The notes beneath the pieces were generated by a model. That model was not told the DNA's origin. It saw only the letters and a list, made by a program, of their open reading frames with translations, and ran no database searches. From the NCBI GenBank assembly GCA_900546995.1, contig URFF01000002.1, positions 1-64,000 of the forward strand: DNA of 64,000 bases, written 5' to 3'. Within the stretch, counting starts at the first letter, position 1; each line of letters starts with the position of its first letter. This stretch comes from an uncultured Sutterella sp. Its GTDB lineage: Bacteria; Pseudomonadota; Gammaproteobacteria; Burkholderiales; Burkholderiaceae_F. The position numbers and the translations under genes were made by a program. Below, piece by piece: positions 27,168-36,534 of this stretch.

Positions 27168-27662
27168 TCAATCAACGAGCTGAGCTTCTAATTCGTCTAA
27201 TTGCGTTTCGTCAAACGTTTGGATTCCTTCCTTTTGTAGGGCCAGAGCCAACACGCCAAGGCCTTCAATAAGAGTGCCGTTAAAATGCCCATCGTGAAGA
27301 CAGCGGGTGGCACAGGCGGGGCTTCGCTGCTTTAAAAGTGCCAAGCGGATATGATTGCGTTTGGCCATATTGATGCAAGCTTGAACGCCGAAAAGATAAT
27401 CGTCGGTGCAGTCGTTCCCACTTTTACTGAGAATTCGAGCTTTCCCATCGAGAACATCTTGGGCTGTTTTGCCCGGCTCTATTTCACAGGGTTCACGGGG
27501 GACCCATAAACCGCCCATGCATTCGGGGCAAATCGGAACAAATCGTTTTTCCTTTGCCCATTGGAAAATGCGTTGATCCGTAATCCGAAGAACCTGGGCG
27601 TCATAGCGGACACGCTCGCCAAGTAGGCAGCCGCTAGCAAGAATCTTTTCTTTTTGTTTCAC
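27168..27662 (-). CDS. DUF523 family protein
   Basis: 164 residues with the DUF523 (YbbK-like) signature: [14 protein letters not shown] at the N-terminus, [17 protein letters not shown] in the middle, and a Cys-rich region [23 protein letters not shown]. Six or more conserved-looking cysteines suggest metal or thiol chemistry, but no function is established for the family that I can assert. The start overlaps the pth stop by 4 bp, so it is translated with Pth. Confidence 0.85.
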   Translation of the reverse strand: MKQKEKILASGCLLGERVRYDAQVLRITDQRIFQWAKEKRFVPICPECMGGLWVPREPCEIEPGKTAQDVLDGKARILSKSGNDCTDDYLFGVQACINMAKRNHIRLALLKQRSPACATRCLHDGHFNGTLIEGLGVLALALQKEGIQTFDETQLDELEAQLVD

Positions 27663-28282
27663 AATGATTCCTTCTTATCTGTTTTTTCACGAGGGTGACC
27701 GAATTTTGCGATGGAACGCTGTACACGAGCCATGTCACCGGTGGCAATATCATTCGTTGTTTTGAGTGCAGCGTCAATACACTCATCAATTAAAGCACGA
27801 TCCTCACTTGATGGTGCGTGAAGCACAAAGTCAATAACCGGCTGAGCTAAACCGAGTGAACGAGGGTGGCCCGTACCTAATCGAAGGCGCCAAAAATTAG
27901 GGGTCGATAATTTTTCCGTAATATCCTTTAACCCATTGTGTCCGGCATTACCTCCACCTTTTTTGACTTTCATGCAGCCAGGTAATAGATCCATCTCATC
28001 GTGAACGACCAAAATTTCTTCCGGCAGGATCTTGTAGTATAGGGCAAGGGCAACGACAGCCTGACCGGAACGGTTCATATAGGTACTCGGCTTTAATAGC
28101 CAAACTTCTTGGCCAGCCATGCGAACCTTAGCTACTTGACCGAAAAACTTTTTCTCTTCATGAAAGAAGATAGATTCTCTTTGGGCTAATCGATCCAGAA
28201 ACCAGAATCCCGCATTATGTCGGGTATTTTCATAATCGGGCCCGGGATTTCCCAACCCGACAATTAAACGTATTTGTGCCAT
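27659..28282 (-). CDS. pth: Peptidyl-tRNA hydrolase Pth
   Basis: 207 residues. The active-site residues are visible: Asn in [15 protein letters not shown] (first Asn and the catalytic His of RHNAGF) and Asp in [24 protein letters not shown] completes the signature. Pth releases tRNA from prematurely dropped peptidyl-tRNA. In this order relatives place rplY directly before pth; here a radical SAM gene lies between them on the opposite strand. Confidence 0.97.
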   Translation of the reverse strand: MAQIRLIVGLGNPGPDYENTRHNAGFWFLDRLAQRESIFFHEEKKFFGQVAKVRMAGQEVWLLKPSTYMNRSGQAVVALALYYKILPEEILVVHDEMDLLPGCMKVKKGGGNAGHNGLKDITEKLSTPNFWRLRLGTGHPRSLGLAQPVIDFVLHAPSSEDRALIDECIDAALKTTNDIATGDMARVQRSIAKFGHPREKTDKKESL

Positions 28283-28425
28283 TTGTTTGTTTTGATAATT
28301 GCAGTTAAAGCATTTGAAATGACTAACTGTCGAATTGTACCGAAGAAGCCGTATTGTATCCGTCTCTGAGATCAGTGCCTGACTAAGTGTGTCATAATGA
28401 ATTCTCTCTGAGAGGAAAACTCAAA

Positions 28426-29205
28426 ATGTCAACGATTTTATTTGCTTCGCCGGTATTCGGACCGGTAAAAAGCCGTCGTCTTGGTGTGTCGCTTGGTATC
28501 AACTTGTTGCCTGAGACCGGAAAGGTCTGTACTTTTGATTGCATCTATTGTGAATGCGGTTTGAATGCTCAAAGAAAAACAGCGCAAAAACTACCGTCTC
28601 GCGAGAAGGTTGCCTCTGAGTTGGAACAAACTCTAATCAGAATGCGACAAGAAGGTAGCGCTCTTGATGTCATTACGTTTGCAGGTAACGGTGAGCCGAC
28701 GGCTCATCCCCATTTCGCAGAAATCATTGATGACGTGATAAACCTCCGTAATCGATACTATCCAGCCGCGAAAATCAGTGTCCTCACAAACGGAACGCAA
28801 GTTCACAAAGCCGCCGTTTTTTCGGCACTGATGCGTATTGAGAACAATATTTTGAAACTTGATACGGTGGATGAAAACTATATCAAGTTAGTCGATCGAC
28901 CGACTTCACACTATAGTGTTCAGTCTCAGATTGAAGCGTTTGCCCGATTTAAGGGACATGCCATTATTCAGACGATGTTTTTAAAAGGAACGGATTCGGA
29001 TGGGCATGACGTTGCGAATGTGAGTGACCGCTTTGTTTTACCATGGATTGAGGCTCTAAAGGTGATTCAACCCGAAGAGGTGATGGTTTATACGATTGAT
29101 CGGGAAACGCCGGAGTCTGGGCTGATGAAGGCTTCGCCTGAAGAACTTGATCGTATTGGCGAATTGGTTAAGTCGGCTGGTTTTACCGTTCAAGTCTCGT
29201 ATTGA
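28426..29205 (+). CDS. Radical SAM protein (COG0731-like)
   Basis: About 259 residues from ATG 28426, which has a GAGAGG ribosome site; ATG 28396 and GTG 28387 are weaker alternatives. The 4Fe-4S motif is CTFDCIYCEC (CX3CX2C) and the SAM-binding GNGEPTAHP follows. The N-terminus VFGPVKSRRLGVSLGINLLP is characteristic of COG0731 proteins related to the wybutosine-type radical SAM enzymes, but function in bacteria is not defined. It is a monocistronic insertion on the plus strand in an otherwise minus-strand block. Confidence 0.85.
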   Translation: MSTILFASPVFGPVKSRRLGVSLGINLLPETGKVCTFDCIYCECGLNAQRKTAQKLPSREKVASELEQTLIRMRQEGSALDVITFAGNGEPTAHPHFAEIIDDVINLRNRYYPAAKISVLTNGTQVHKAAVFSALMRIENNILKLDTVDENYIKLVDRPTSHYSVQSQIEAFARFKGHAIIQTMFLKGTDSDGHDVANVSDRFVLPWIEALKVIQPEEVMVYTIDRETPESGLMKASPEELDRIGELVKSAGFTVQVSY

Positions 29206-29233
29206 TCTCTCGTAGCGGTTAGACCACAAACGA

Positions 29234-29264
29234 AAAGGGCGAACCCTCTAGGATTTCGCCCTTT
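29234..29264. terminator. Bidirectional terminator between the radical SAM gene and rplY
   Basis: A 10-bp perfect stem (29234-29243 and 29255-29264) with an 11-nt loop sits between two convergent stop codons. The minus-strand side exits into T-rich sequence, so it best serves rplY. Confidence 0.82.
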
Positions 29265-29288
29265 ATCGTTAGTTTCGATGAAAACCGA

Positions 29289-29927
29289 TTACTTGGCAGC
29301 GGCCGGAGCAGCAGCGGCGTCGGCGGCCGGAGCGGCAGCGTCAGCAGCAGCGGCGGCGTCTTCATCTTCAACTTGTGCAACCACAGAAACCACCACCGGG
29401 TCTTCGTTACCGCGAACAACGGCACGAACATTTTCCGGCAATGCGATGTTAGAAACACGCATCGTGGTTTGAGCCGTCAAGCCAGACAAGTCCACAGAAA
29501 TGAATTCCGGCAAGTCTTTCGGCAAGCAGCTGACCGTGATAGCGCTCATAGCGTGGCTGACCATACCCTTGCTGACCTTGACAGCGGGGCTGTTTTCAGC
29601 GCCGAAGAAGTGCAACGGAACCGTCATCACAACCGGTTCATTCGGGTCAATGCGTTGGAAGTCAATGTGAAGCACTTGCGGTTTGTACGGGTGCATTTGG
29701 AAAGCACGCAAAACCACCAATTGTTCCTTACCGTCCAATTCCATCGTCAAAATCGAGGAGTGGAAGCTTTCCTTACGCAAAGCGTAGAAAATCGGATTGT
29801 GATCGAGCTCGATCATCGTGGCAGCTTCGTTGCCGCCGTAGAGGATACCCGGCAACTTGTCAGCACGGCGCAGACGGCGGCTCGCACCCGTACCTTGCGC
29901 TTGACGCGTAGTGGCGATAATGTTCAT
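29289..29927 (-). CDS. rplY: 50S ribosomal protein L25 (Ctc form)
   Basis: 212 residues: an N-terminal L25 5S-rRNA-binding domain (about 1-95; GTGASRRLRRADKLPGILYG) plus the C-terminal CTC beta domain (about 96-185), and an Ala/Asp-rich tail of ~25 residues. The longer Ctc form is normal in Betaproteobacteria. It binds 5S rRNA in the large subunit. The ATG has a GGAG site. The ~200-bp leader holds two inverted repeats (29979-29998 and 30007-30021) in addition to the prs terminator. Confidence 0.95.
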   Translation of the reverse strand: MNIIATTRQAQGTGASRRLRRADKLPGILYGGNEAATMIELDHNPIFYALRKESFHSSILTMELDGKEQLVVLRAFQMHPYKPQVLHIDFQRIDPNEPVVMTVPLHFFGAENSPAVKVSKGMVSHAMSAITVSCLPKDLPEFISVDLSGLTAQTTMRVSNIALPENVRAVVRGNEDPVVVSVVAQVEDEDAAAAADAAAPAADAAAAPAAAK

Positions 29928-30077
29928 GAGAGTTTCTCCAAAAATAAAAATCCCGGGACGCGACCATCCACCAGGAGTAAAGGATTCGAAAATCCTTTGA
30001 AAAAATCACTGACTCAGTGACAAACGAGGAGGTTATTTTACTGATTTTGCGTAAAAAACCAAACTCGGAAAATAAAA

Positions 30078-30104
30078 CGAGCGGAAAGTTAAACAATCCG
30101 CTCG
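30078..30104 (-). terminator. Rho-independent terminator after prs
   Basis: A perfect 7-bp GC-rich stem (30078-30084 and 30098-30104) with a 13-nt loop is followed on the minus strand by TTTTATTTT. It lies 23 bp after the prs stop and separates prs from rplY. Confidence 0.82.
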
Positions 30105-30126
30105 GGAAAAGACATCTTCAGAAAGA

Positions 30127-31086
30127 CTATTCTTCAAAAAGTGCGCTCACAGAATCTTCACGAGCGATACGGGAAATCGTTTCACCGAAAAGATCTGCAG
30201 CAGAGACTTGAATGATCTTCGGGCACTTTTGAGCCTCTTCCTTCAGGGGAATGGTGTCGGTGACAACCAATTCATCCAATTCGGAGTGCGTAATACGTTC
30301 AACAGCAGGACCGGAAAGCACTGGGTGCGTGATGTAGGCGCAAACCTTGACTGCACCGCGATCTTTAAGGGCCTTGGCGGCGTTGCAAAGCGTACCGGCC
30401 GTATCCACGATGTCGTCCGTAATGATGCAAGTACGACCAGAGACATCACCGATCAAGTTCATCACTTCTGCGACATTGGCACGGGGACGACGCTTATCGA
30501 TAATGGCTAAGTCGGTGTTTAAAGACTTGGCCATGGCGCGAGCGCGGACTACACCGCCAACATCAGGCGAGACAACGACGAGATTTTCGTAGTTGCGGCT
30601 CTTTAATTCTTTTAACAAAATCGGTGTCGCGTAGATATTGTCGACCGGCACGTCAAAGAAACCTTGAATTTGGTCGGCATGCAAGTCCATCGTGAGCACG
30701 CGGTCAACACCAACGGATTGAAGCATGTTGGCAACCACTTTGGCGGAAATAGCCACACGAGCCGAACGCGGGCGACGATCCTGACGGGCATAGCCGTAGT
30801 AGGGCATAACCGCAGTGATACGACGAGCTGATGCACGACGTAAGGCATCAACCATGATCGTCAGTTCCATCAAATTGTCATTGGTGGGAGAGCACGTGCT
30901 TTGAAGGATGAAAACGTCGCGGCCGCGGACTTTTTCATCAATTTCAACCATCACTTCGCCGTCAGAGAAATGACTCACGACAGCTTTTCCAAGGGGAATG
31001 TTGAGATGATCTGCGACTGCTTGGGCAAGTTTGGGGTTGGCATTGCCCGTGAAGACCATGAGATTATCCGGAACCATAGGGACCAT
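30127..31086 (-). CDS. prs: Ribose-phosphate pyrophosphokinase (PRPP synthetase)
   Basis: About 319 residues from ATG 31086; a GTG at 31098 would add four residues, but a GGTGA ribosome site fits the ATG better. Class I PRPP synthetase motifs are complete: [32 protein letters not shown], the flexible-loop [16 protein letters not shown] and the PRPP loop [12 protein letters not shown]. It makes PRPP from ribose-5-phosphate and ATP for purine, pyrimidine, His, Trp and NAD synthesis, and would feed PyrE encoded elsewhere in this window. Confidence 0.97.
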   Translation of the reverse strand: MVPMVPDNLMVFTGNANPKLAQAVADHLNIPLGKAVVSHFSDGEVMVEIDEKVRGRDVFILQSTCSPTNDNLMELTIMVDALRRASARRITAVMPYYGYARQDRRPRSARVAISAKVVANMLQSVGVDRVLTMDLHADQIQGFFDVPVDNIYATPILLKELKSRNYENLVVVSPDVGGVVRARAMAKSLNTDLAIIDKRRPRANVAEVMNLIGDVSGRTCIITDDIVDTAGTLCNAAKALKDRGAVKVCAYITHPVLSGPAVERITHSELDELVVTDTIPLKEEAQKCPKIIQVSAADLFGETISRIAREDSVSALFEE

Positions 31087-31108
31087 AATGTTACTCACCG
31101 AAAGTTAA

Positions 31109-31157
31109 GAAGAGAGAGCTCTTCGGTTAGTCTTCTGCAGTTCAAACGTTGAACTGC
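31109..31157 (-). promoter_or_regulatory. Structured prs leader (two hairpins)
   Basis: On the minus strand the prs leader contains a 9-bp hairpin with a 3-nt loop (31137-31157) and then a 6-bp hairpin (31109-31124) just ahead of the ribosome-binding site. No run of Ts follows either, so they are not terminators. Function unknown; they may be operator or translation-control elements. Confidence 0.4.
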
Positions 31158-31174
31158 GGAGGTAGAAAAACAAA

Positions 31175-31203
31175 CGGGAGCTCGCACATCATGCTTGCTC
31201 CCG
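31175..31203 (-). terminator. Terminator after tRNA-Gln
   Basis: A perfect 7-bp stem (31175-31181 and 31197-31203) with a 15-nt loop is followed on the minus strand by TTTGTTTTT. It lies 5 nt beyond the CCA end of the tRNA. Confidence 0.75.
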
Positions 31204-31208
31204 AAAGT

Positions 31209-31286
31209 TGGCAGGGGAGGAAGGATTCGAACCTTCGAATGCCGGAATCAAAATCCGGTGCCTTAGGCCAGCTTGGCGACTCCCCT
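31209..31286 (-). tRNA. tRNA-Gln(UUG)
   Basis: The minus strand folds into a full cloverleaf: 7-bp acceptor stem (AGGGGAG pairing CTCCCCT), G73, an encoded CCA end, D-arm with GCC/GGC and a 12-nt loop containing GG, anticodon stem CCGGA/TCCGG with loop TTTTGAT giving anticodon TTG, and T-arm with GGTTCGAATCC. It reads CAA (and CAG by wobble). It closely resembles E. coli tRNA-Gln. It lies between ispE and prs, a location conserved in Burkholderiales. Confidence 0.97.
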
Positions 31287-31298
31287 ACAAATTCTGGG

Positions 31299-32147
31299 TC
31301 AGCATATGAATGCTGACGATGCCGGATGTATTTTAAGGCTTTTTACTAAAAAATGTTGCCAATTTATCGGCAGAGCCTCAAATATCCGTTCCGCTTGTTC
31401 TTCGGACACCTTCGCAAAAGCGGCTGATCCCGATCCGGTCAAACGGAATTCTGGCAACAGCTCAAAAAGCTTGGCAATCGTCGGATTGACCAGTTTTGCA
31501 ACAGGTTCCAAATCATTGTGCCCCAGCTTCATCCACTCGTCTGGCGAGCTAACGCTGTTGAGGATCGATATTTTGAAGGATTTTGAATCCCTTGTCAAGA
31601 GGGGATGCGAAAAAATTTCTGGTGTCGCCTGACCGACCCCGGGCCAGACCACTGCAAAAGTCATTTCCGGGACATCAATTGCCGTTAATTTTTCCCCGAT
31701 ACCTTCGACCCAAGCATTGGTTCCGAGTAAAAAGAAAGGAACGTCGGCTCCAAGCCGCTGCCCCAATTGCATCAGTCTTTCTCTGGGAAGATTTAATCCC
31801 CAAAGTCGGTTAAGTCCTAAAAGGGTTGTCGCGGCGTCAGAAGAACCGCCTCCCATACCAGCTCCTGCGGGAATCCGTTTAATCACATTGATTTCAACCC
31901 CCAGGGGTACAGAAAATGTTTGCTGAAGCAGTTGAGCCGCCCGAACGCAAAGATCCTTTTTCGGGTCACCGATAATATCACCCGTTCGTCGAATGACGGC
32001 TTCGTCTATTAATTTCAGTTCGATCGTATCGCAAAGATCAATTAATACAAAAATGGATTGCAACGTGTGGTAGCCGTTCGGTAATCGTCCGGTAACGTGC
32101 AAAAATAAATTCAGTTTGGCTGGGGCCGGAAGCGATAATGAAGACAT
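31299..32147 (-). CDS. ispE: 4-diphosphocytidyl-2-C-methyl-D-erythritol kinase IspE
   Basis: 282 residues. GHMP-kinase motifs: PAKLNLFLHVTGRLPNGYH at the N-terminus, the ATP-binding loop PAGAGMGGGSSDAATTL (about 98-114) and C-terminal TGSGSAAFA. It phosphorylates CDP-methylerythritol in the MEP isoprenoid pathway. The start is 2 bp after the lolB stop and tRNA-Gln follows 12 bp after its stop. Confidence 0.96.
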   Translation of the reverse strand: MSSLSLPAPAKLNLFLHVTGRLPNGYHTLQSIFVLIDLCDTIELKLIDEAVIRRTGDIIGDPKKDLCVRAAQLLQQTFSVPLGVEINVIKRIPAGAGMGGGSSDAATTLLGLNRLWGLNLPRERLMQLGQRLGADVPFFLLGTNAWVEGIGEKLTAIDVPEMTFAVVWPGVGQATPEIFSHPLLTRDSKSFKISILNSVSSPDEWMKLGHNDLEPVAKLVNPTIAKLFELLPEFRLTGSGSAAFAKVSEEQAERIFEALPINWQHFLVKSLKIHPASSAFIC

Positions 32148-32149
32148 TT

Positions 32150-32704
32150 TTACGGTCTCCGCGAATTAATCACAATCGTCATTGAAATGGCCGGATTGTC
32201 AGGCGTTTGCGCACGCATCAAGCGAAGTCGGCTCGGGTAGCCGTTCGCGTAGGCTAAATAGGTAATGGTCCAACCGTCTTGGAGGATTGTTTGATATGGC
32301 GCTTTACCGGGAACGGTTTTCGCTTCTGATGAGGGGGCAATTTGCCCGTCTAACCAATATTCAAGACCGGTAATAGGAACGGAAAATCCGAGTGTTGACT
32401 TCATTAAATCCTGAGCATCTTGGGCTCTGACAGTCTCAATTCCAACGGCTTGCACTTGAGCGTAGTCTTGACCTTGTTCAATTCGTGCAAGCGTGTTGCC
32501 TAAGGCGCTCTTTAAATCCAAGACAGTCAGAACATTGGGGGTATGTGACAGTTGAAAGTGCCCCGATTGGTGATCTTCAAGCGTGGCACTTTGAACTGAT
32601 AGCGCAAAGCGCCCTTGCCAAAGTTTTTCCAATTTTGGTGTTTGAAGGCTCATGCAGCCCGCTAAAAGGCTTGATAGGCACAACACTAATACGAGTCGCC
32701 GCAT
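32150..32704 (-). CDS. lolB: Outer-membrane lipoprotein insertion protein LolB
   Basis: 184 residues with a lipoprotein signal peptide and lipobox LLAGC (Cys at 17). The mature part shows the LolB pattern: LWQGRFALSVQ, SGHFQLSHTPNVLTVLDLKSALGNTLARIEQ, GFSVPITGLEYWLDGQ and a final strand SRLRLMRAQ. LolB accepts lipoproteins from LolA and inserts them in the outer membrane. lolB-ispE order is conserved in proteobacteria, which supports the call. Confidence 0.9.
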   Translation of the reverse strand: MRRLVLVLCLSSLLAGCMSLQTPKLEKLWQGRFALSVQSATLEDHQSGHFQLSHTPNVLTVLDLKSALGNTLARIEQGQDYAQVQAVGIETVRAQDAQDLMKSTLGFSVPITGLEYWLDGQIAPSSEAKTVPGKAPYQTILQDGWTITYLAYANGYPSRLRLMRAQTPDNPAISMTIVINSRRP

Positions 32705-32716
32705 ACGTTAGCCCTA

Positions 32717-34435
32717 TTAAAAATGCAGATGTAATCGCTCCATGAATGCGTTAAGCATTGCATCGTTTGGAGCCGCTTTCAACATCGGTCTGAGAATGGC
32801 CATCGTTTTTGCCGTTTGTCCTTGTGCGTGGTAAAGCTCGGCAAGATGAAGGAGAATTTCCCGATCTTTGAAGCGTTGCGCTGCTTTTTCCAAGTAGCTC
32901 TGAGCTTGAGTGTAATCACCCCGTTTGAAGTGTAGCCACCCAATTGAATCCAAGATGGCGGCATTTTCAGGGTCTAGCGATAAAGCCTTTTCCAACATGA
33001 CTTGGGCTTCATCGAGTTTTGTGTTGCGCTCAACCCACAGGTACCCGAGCGTGTTATAGAAATCGGCTCGATCGGGGTACAAATCAATGGCTTTGCGTAA
33101 AAAAGTTTCAGCCTCTTTGTACTCTTTTGCTTCAACAGCTAAAAGTGCGCTTTGGTAAAGTAAGGCAGGATTTTCAGGCGCTTTATCCAACGCTTTTCGC
33201 ATGGTTTGGTATGCGTCACGAAGTTTACCGTCCGCATAGAGAATTTGAGCCTTTTTGTGCAATAACTCCATTTGCACTTCATCATTTTTTACGACGGTCT
33301 TATCCAGTAAGCGAATGGCTTCTTCTTGACGATTTAATTCCACAAGGGCCTGAGCTTGTAAAAGTCTTGCCTGCGCATAGAAGTCGCTTTTTGCCGGCAC
33401 CTTTGCCAACCAGTTGATCGCCGCTTCATAGTGTTTTTGGCGAAAGTCCAGAAGGCCGAGGGAAAGGTGAGTTTGAGGTAAACGGTCTGAAAGATTCTTA
33501 TCCCCTTGAGCGAGTCGTTCAAAAAGAAGTAAGAGCCGTTTGGTATCGTTATCCATGCGAGCGGCATCGGTGACGCTCGCAAGAGTATACGCAAGCGAGC
33601 CTGAGCGTTCGGCAAATGGTTCTAAGATTTGCAGTTGCTTTCGAATGCCTTGTGCATTTTTTTGATGTGCGTAAGCCTTTGCCAAGGCTAATTGCGCCTG
33701 CATGTCATCGGGATGCTTTTTGACGAATTTTTCAATTTCAGCTGTCGCTTTGGCCGGTTGCGCTTTTAAAAGAGAATCTGCGTACTCTAAAAGCGCGGCG
33801 GTATTATTGGGCATTTGCTGATACGCTTTTAGTGCGAAGGCAGCTCCTTGCTTAGTATCCCCCGTCACCCGATAAAGTTTTGCAAGGGCTAAAGCCGCTT
33901 GCTCTCGATCATTTAGTAGTAGAGCGAGAGGACGAATAAATTCCAAGACTTTTGTAGCAGGTACTCCACTCAAATCAGTCTGTATGGTGATTGCTTGGAA
34001 AAACTGTTGCTTCTTTTCTTTGGGGGCGGATTTGATGATCGCTTCCGCTTCTTTGCGAATTTCCGGTGTTAATTGACCGGTGCGGATAGCCGCTAGCAAA
34101 TCAGCGAGCTTCGCGTCCGCGTTGCCAGGAGCCAGTTCTGTCCAAAGTTCACCGGCTTTTTGAGCGTCTGCAAAGGCGTGGACTGCATCGGCAATTTGGA
34201 ACGCGCGTTGAGACAAGCGGGGATCTTTTGTGCTTGTAGCCATTTGCATATAGGTTTGGTAGGCTAACGCAGGCTCGTTGCGTTGTAGGGCAATTTCTGA
34301 AGCGATGATTTGGTACAGTAGTTGTCCTGTGAGCTCGACATTGGGTAACGCCGTATTTGCAGCCGCTAGGGTGGCGCTGCTAAAGCTCAAGCCAAATAAA
34401 AAGGCCCATTTTTTTAAGAAAAATTTCACAGTCAT
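32717..34435 (-). CDS. Periplasmic tetratricopeptide-repeat protein
   Basis: About 572 residues from ATG 34435, which follows a TTG at 34450; the ATG gives a clean signal peptide (MTVKFFLKKWAFLFGLSFSSATLAAA). The mature protein is almost wholly helical TPR repeats, clearest near the end (ALLYQSALLAVEAKEYKEAETFLRKAI, FYNTLGYLWVERNTKLDEAQVMLEKAL, AILDSIGWLHFKRGDYTQAQSYLEKAA). Such a gene precedes lolB in many Betaproteobacteria. It probably scaffolds an envelope complex; partners unknown. It is the first gene of the TPR-lolB-ispE-tRNA run. Confidence 0.85.
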   Translation of the reverse strand: MTVKFFLKKWAFLFGLSFSSATLAAANTALPNVELTGQLLYQIIASEIALQRNEPALAYQTYMQMATSTKDPRLSQRAFQIADAVHAFADAQKAGELWTELAPGNADAKLADLLAAIRTGQLTPEIRKEAEAIIKSAPKEKKQQFFQAITIQTDLSGVPATKVLEFIRPLALLLNDREQAALALAKLYRVTGDTKQGAAFALKAYQQMPNNTAALLEYADSLLKAQPAKATAEIEKFVKKHPDDMQAQLALAKAYAHQKNAQGIRKQLQILEPFAERSGSLAYTLASVTDAARMDNDTKRLLLLFERLAQGDKNLSDRLPQTHLSLGLLDFRQKHYEAAINWLAKVPAKSDFYAQARLLQAQALVELNRQEEAIRLLDKTVVKNDEVQMELLHKKAQILYADGKLRDAYQTMRKALDKAPENPALLYQSALLAVEAKEYKEAETFLRKAIDLYPDRADFYNTLGYLWVERNTKLDEAQVMLEKALSLDPENAAILDSIGWLHFKRGDYTQAQSYLEKAAQRFKDREILLHLAELYHAQGQTAKTMAILRPMLKAAPNDAMLNAFMERLHLHF

Positions 34436-34499
34436 GGCGGTTCTAAACAAAACGTTCGCCTAATTGTACTGACAATATCGAAGGATCATCACTGAAAAA

Positions 34500-35534
34500 A
34501 TGCAAAAGGATTTTGCGGAAGCACTGATTCGTTGGCAAAAACAATTTGGGCGGCATCAACTACCCTGGCAAACAGAGGATCCCTATGCGCGTTGGCTTTC
34601 TGAGGTGATGTTGCAACAGACGCAGGTAGTCACCGTGACCACCTATTTTGAACGCTTTATAAAGCGTTTCCCGACCGTTTCTGATTTGGCTCAGGCTAGC
34701 GAAGATGAGGTGATGGCACTGTGGGCTGGATTGGGCTATTACTCCAGAGCTCGGAATTTGCATAAAGCGGCCAAACTATTGGTCAGTCAGTACGGAGGGA
34801 CTTTCCCTAAAACGCGCCAAGAGTGGGAGGCTCTACCGGGTATCGGCAGAAGTACTGCTGCGGCGATTGTCGCCTTTAGTTTCGGTCAAAAAGAAACCAT
34901 ATTAGACGGTAATGTGAAGCGCGTTTTGGCTCGTTATTTTGCCATTGAGCATCCCTTGGACGGTGCGCGAGCGACCAAAGACTTGTGGGCTTTGGCTGAA
35001 GAATTGCTCCCCGATCATGATATTGGGGCTTATATTCAGGGATTGATGGATTTGGGAGCAACCGTCTGCACACGAAATCCCAGTTGTACGATCTGTCCGT
35101 TTTGCCAATCCTGCAAAGCGAATCAACTCGGGGTGCAAAATACATTACCGTTACCCAAACCGAAAAAAGTTCGTCCCGAAAAAGAGGCCACATTTTTCCT
35201 GCTATGGAAAGAGGATCGTTTTTTTGTTCAGAAACGAATGGATAAGGGGGTTTGGCAAGGACTTTATTGCCTGCCACAACTTGACGGATTAGTCGATGAG
35301 CAAAGCGCAGAGCAACTGTGGCGCCAAAAAGGCGTCGACGTGCAAAACGCTCGGGCGCTTTCACCTATCGTCCATGATTTTTCTCACTATCGGTTACATC
35401 TTTATCCCATCGCGCTAAAACTCAAAAACGACGTTTCAGAGTTGCACGGGCTTTGGGTCAAAGCTTCGGACATGCAACGCGTGGCGTTGCCGATGCCGAT
35501 AGAAGTGTTAGTTAAAACCTTTTTCTTTGGTTAG
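34500..35534 (+). CDS. mutY: A/G-specific adenine glycosylase MutY
   Basis: 344 residues. HhH-GPD glycosylase: RHQLPWQ, EVMLQQTQV, the helix-hairpin-helix LPGIGRSTAAAIVAF and catalytic Asp in ILDGNVKRVL. The 4Fe-4S ligands read CX5CX2CX5C; E. coli MutY has CX6CX2CX5C, so the first spacing is one residue shorter, and there is one extra Cys. The C-terminal NUDIX-like domain (about 235-340) reads 8-oxoG. MutY removes A opposite 8-oxoG. It is convergent with rapZ, the stop codons overlapping by 4 bp. Confidence 0.93.
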   Translation: MQKDFAEALIRWQKQFGRHQLPWQTEDPYARWLSEVMLQQTQVVTVTTYFERFIKRFPTVSDLAQASEDEVMALWAGLGYYSRARNLHKAAKLLVSQYGGTFPKTRQEWEALPGIGRSTAAAIVAFSFGQKETILDGNVKRVLARYFAIEHPLDGARATKDLWALAEELLPDHDIGAYIQGLMDLGATVCTRNPSCTICPFCQSCKANQLGVQNTLPLPKPKKVRPEKEATFFLLWKEDRFFVQKRMDKGVWQGLYCLPQLDGLVDEQSAEQLWRQKGVDVQNARALSPIVHDFSHYRLHLYPIALKLKNDVSELHGLWVKASDMQRVALPMPIEVLVKTFFFG

Positions 35535-36427
35535 GCGCTTTGAGTCAACCCTTTGGCAGGCTCCTTCCGTTGCCCAATGATACGGTGACGCAACAAGACA
35601 AAGGGGAATTGCTCAGAGAAACGCTTGGCCAAAGTTTCCGCGACATAGACCGAGCGATGCTGTCCACCGGTGCAACCAATCGCAATGGTTAGATATTGTC
35701 GGTTGGTAGCTTGGTAACTTGGAAGCCATTTGGTGATGAAGTTGGCAATATCGTCGACCATTTCCTGAACAACGAGTTGCTGCTGCATGTACTCAATAAT
35801 CGGTTTATCCCGACCAGTGTAAGGTCTCAAAGTCGGATCATAGTAAGGATTGGGAAGGTTTCTAACATCAAAAACCAAATCAGCGGCGATTGGAATCCCA
35901 TGCTTGTAGCCGAACGATTCAAACGTCAGGTTAAGGTTACTGTGCGGTGCGTCGGCAAATGTTTTGACCCAAGTGCGCAGAGTGTTGCTTTGTAAGCCAG
36001 TGGTGTCCAGAACATGAGCTGTCAGGCTAAACGGCTCCATAATTTCACGCTCTCGCGCGATCACCTCTGAAAGACTTAATGTTTTCCCAGCGGCTTCCAG
36101 GCGCAGCGTTAGAGGGTGGCGACGGCGAGTTTCCGAGAAACGTTGAACAAGCTCCGGCGTGGAGGCTGTCAGAAAAAGAATGCGGACATCCCAATTTTGT
36201 TTGCGAAGTTCCTCCAGGAGCGCATTGGGTTGATCAATGTCGGAAAAGCTGCTGCGAGCATCCACTGCGAAAGCAACATAGTCTTGAGTTTTTGATAAGT
36301 CTTTCGCGACGGGAATGATAAAGGACAGCGGCAAGTTATCAATGCAGTAGTAGCCGATATCTTCAAGTTGCCGAATCGCAACCGATTTTCCGGATCCAGA
36401 TAAGCCGGTGACAATAATCAATCGCAT
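35531..36427 (-). CDS. rapZ: RNase adapter protein RapZ
   Basis: 298 residues. P-loop [26 protein letters not shown] at the start, and the conserved C-terminal half with FGYKHGIPIAADLVFDVRNLPNPY, LRPYTGRD and IGCTGGQHRSVYVAE. In E. coli RapZ senses glucosamine-6-phosphate and delivers sRNA GlmZ to RNase E. In Betaproteobacteria it sits in the ptsN-hprK-rapZ cluster; hprK is missing here and 107 bp of apparently non-coding DNA separates it from ptsN. Confidence 0.95.
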   Translation of the reverse strand: MRLIIVTGLSGSGKSVAIRQLEDIGYYCIDNLPLSFIIPVAKDLSKTQDYVAFAVDARSSFSDIDQPNALLEELRKQNWDVRILFLTASTPELVQRFSETRRRHPLTLRLEAAGKTLSLSEVIAREREIMEPFSLTAHVLDTTGLQSNTLRTWVKTFADAPHSNLNLTFESFGYKHGIPIAADLVFDVRNLPNPYYDPTLRPYTGRDKPIIEYMQQQLVVQEMVDDIANFITKWLPSYQATNRQYLTIAIGCTGGQHRSVYVAETLAKRFSEQFPFVLLRHRIIGQRKEPAKGLTQSA

Positions 36428-36534
36428 GAGAGACTCCTTCGCTTGTGGCCTTAAGGCAAAACCATTGTACTGAAAAAGGTTTCACCTGATTGACTTTTTG
36501 GGGGCTTTTTGCGAGTGCGGGAGCTACCAGGGCA

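Noticed and set aside
29278..29472. Ala-rich plus-strand reading frame opposite the rplY end
   Set aside because: It is the antisense of the Ala/Asp-rich L25 tail; no ribosome site or family resemblance.
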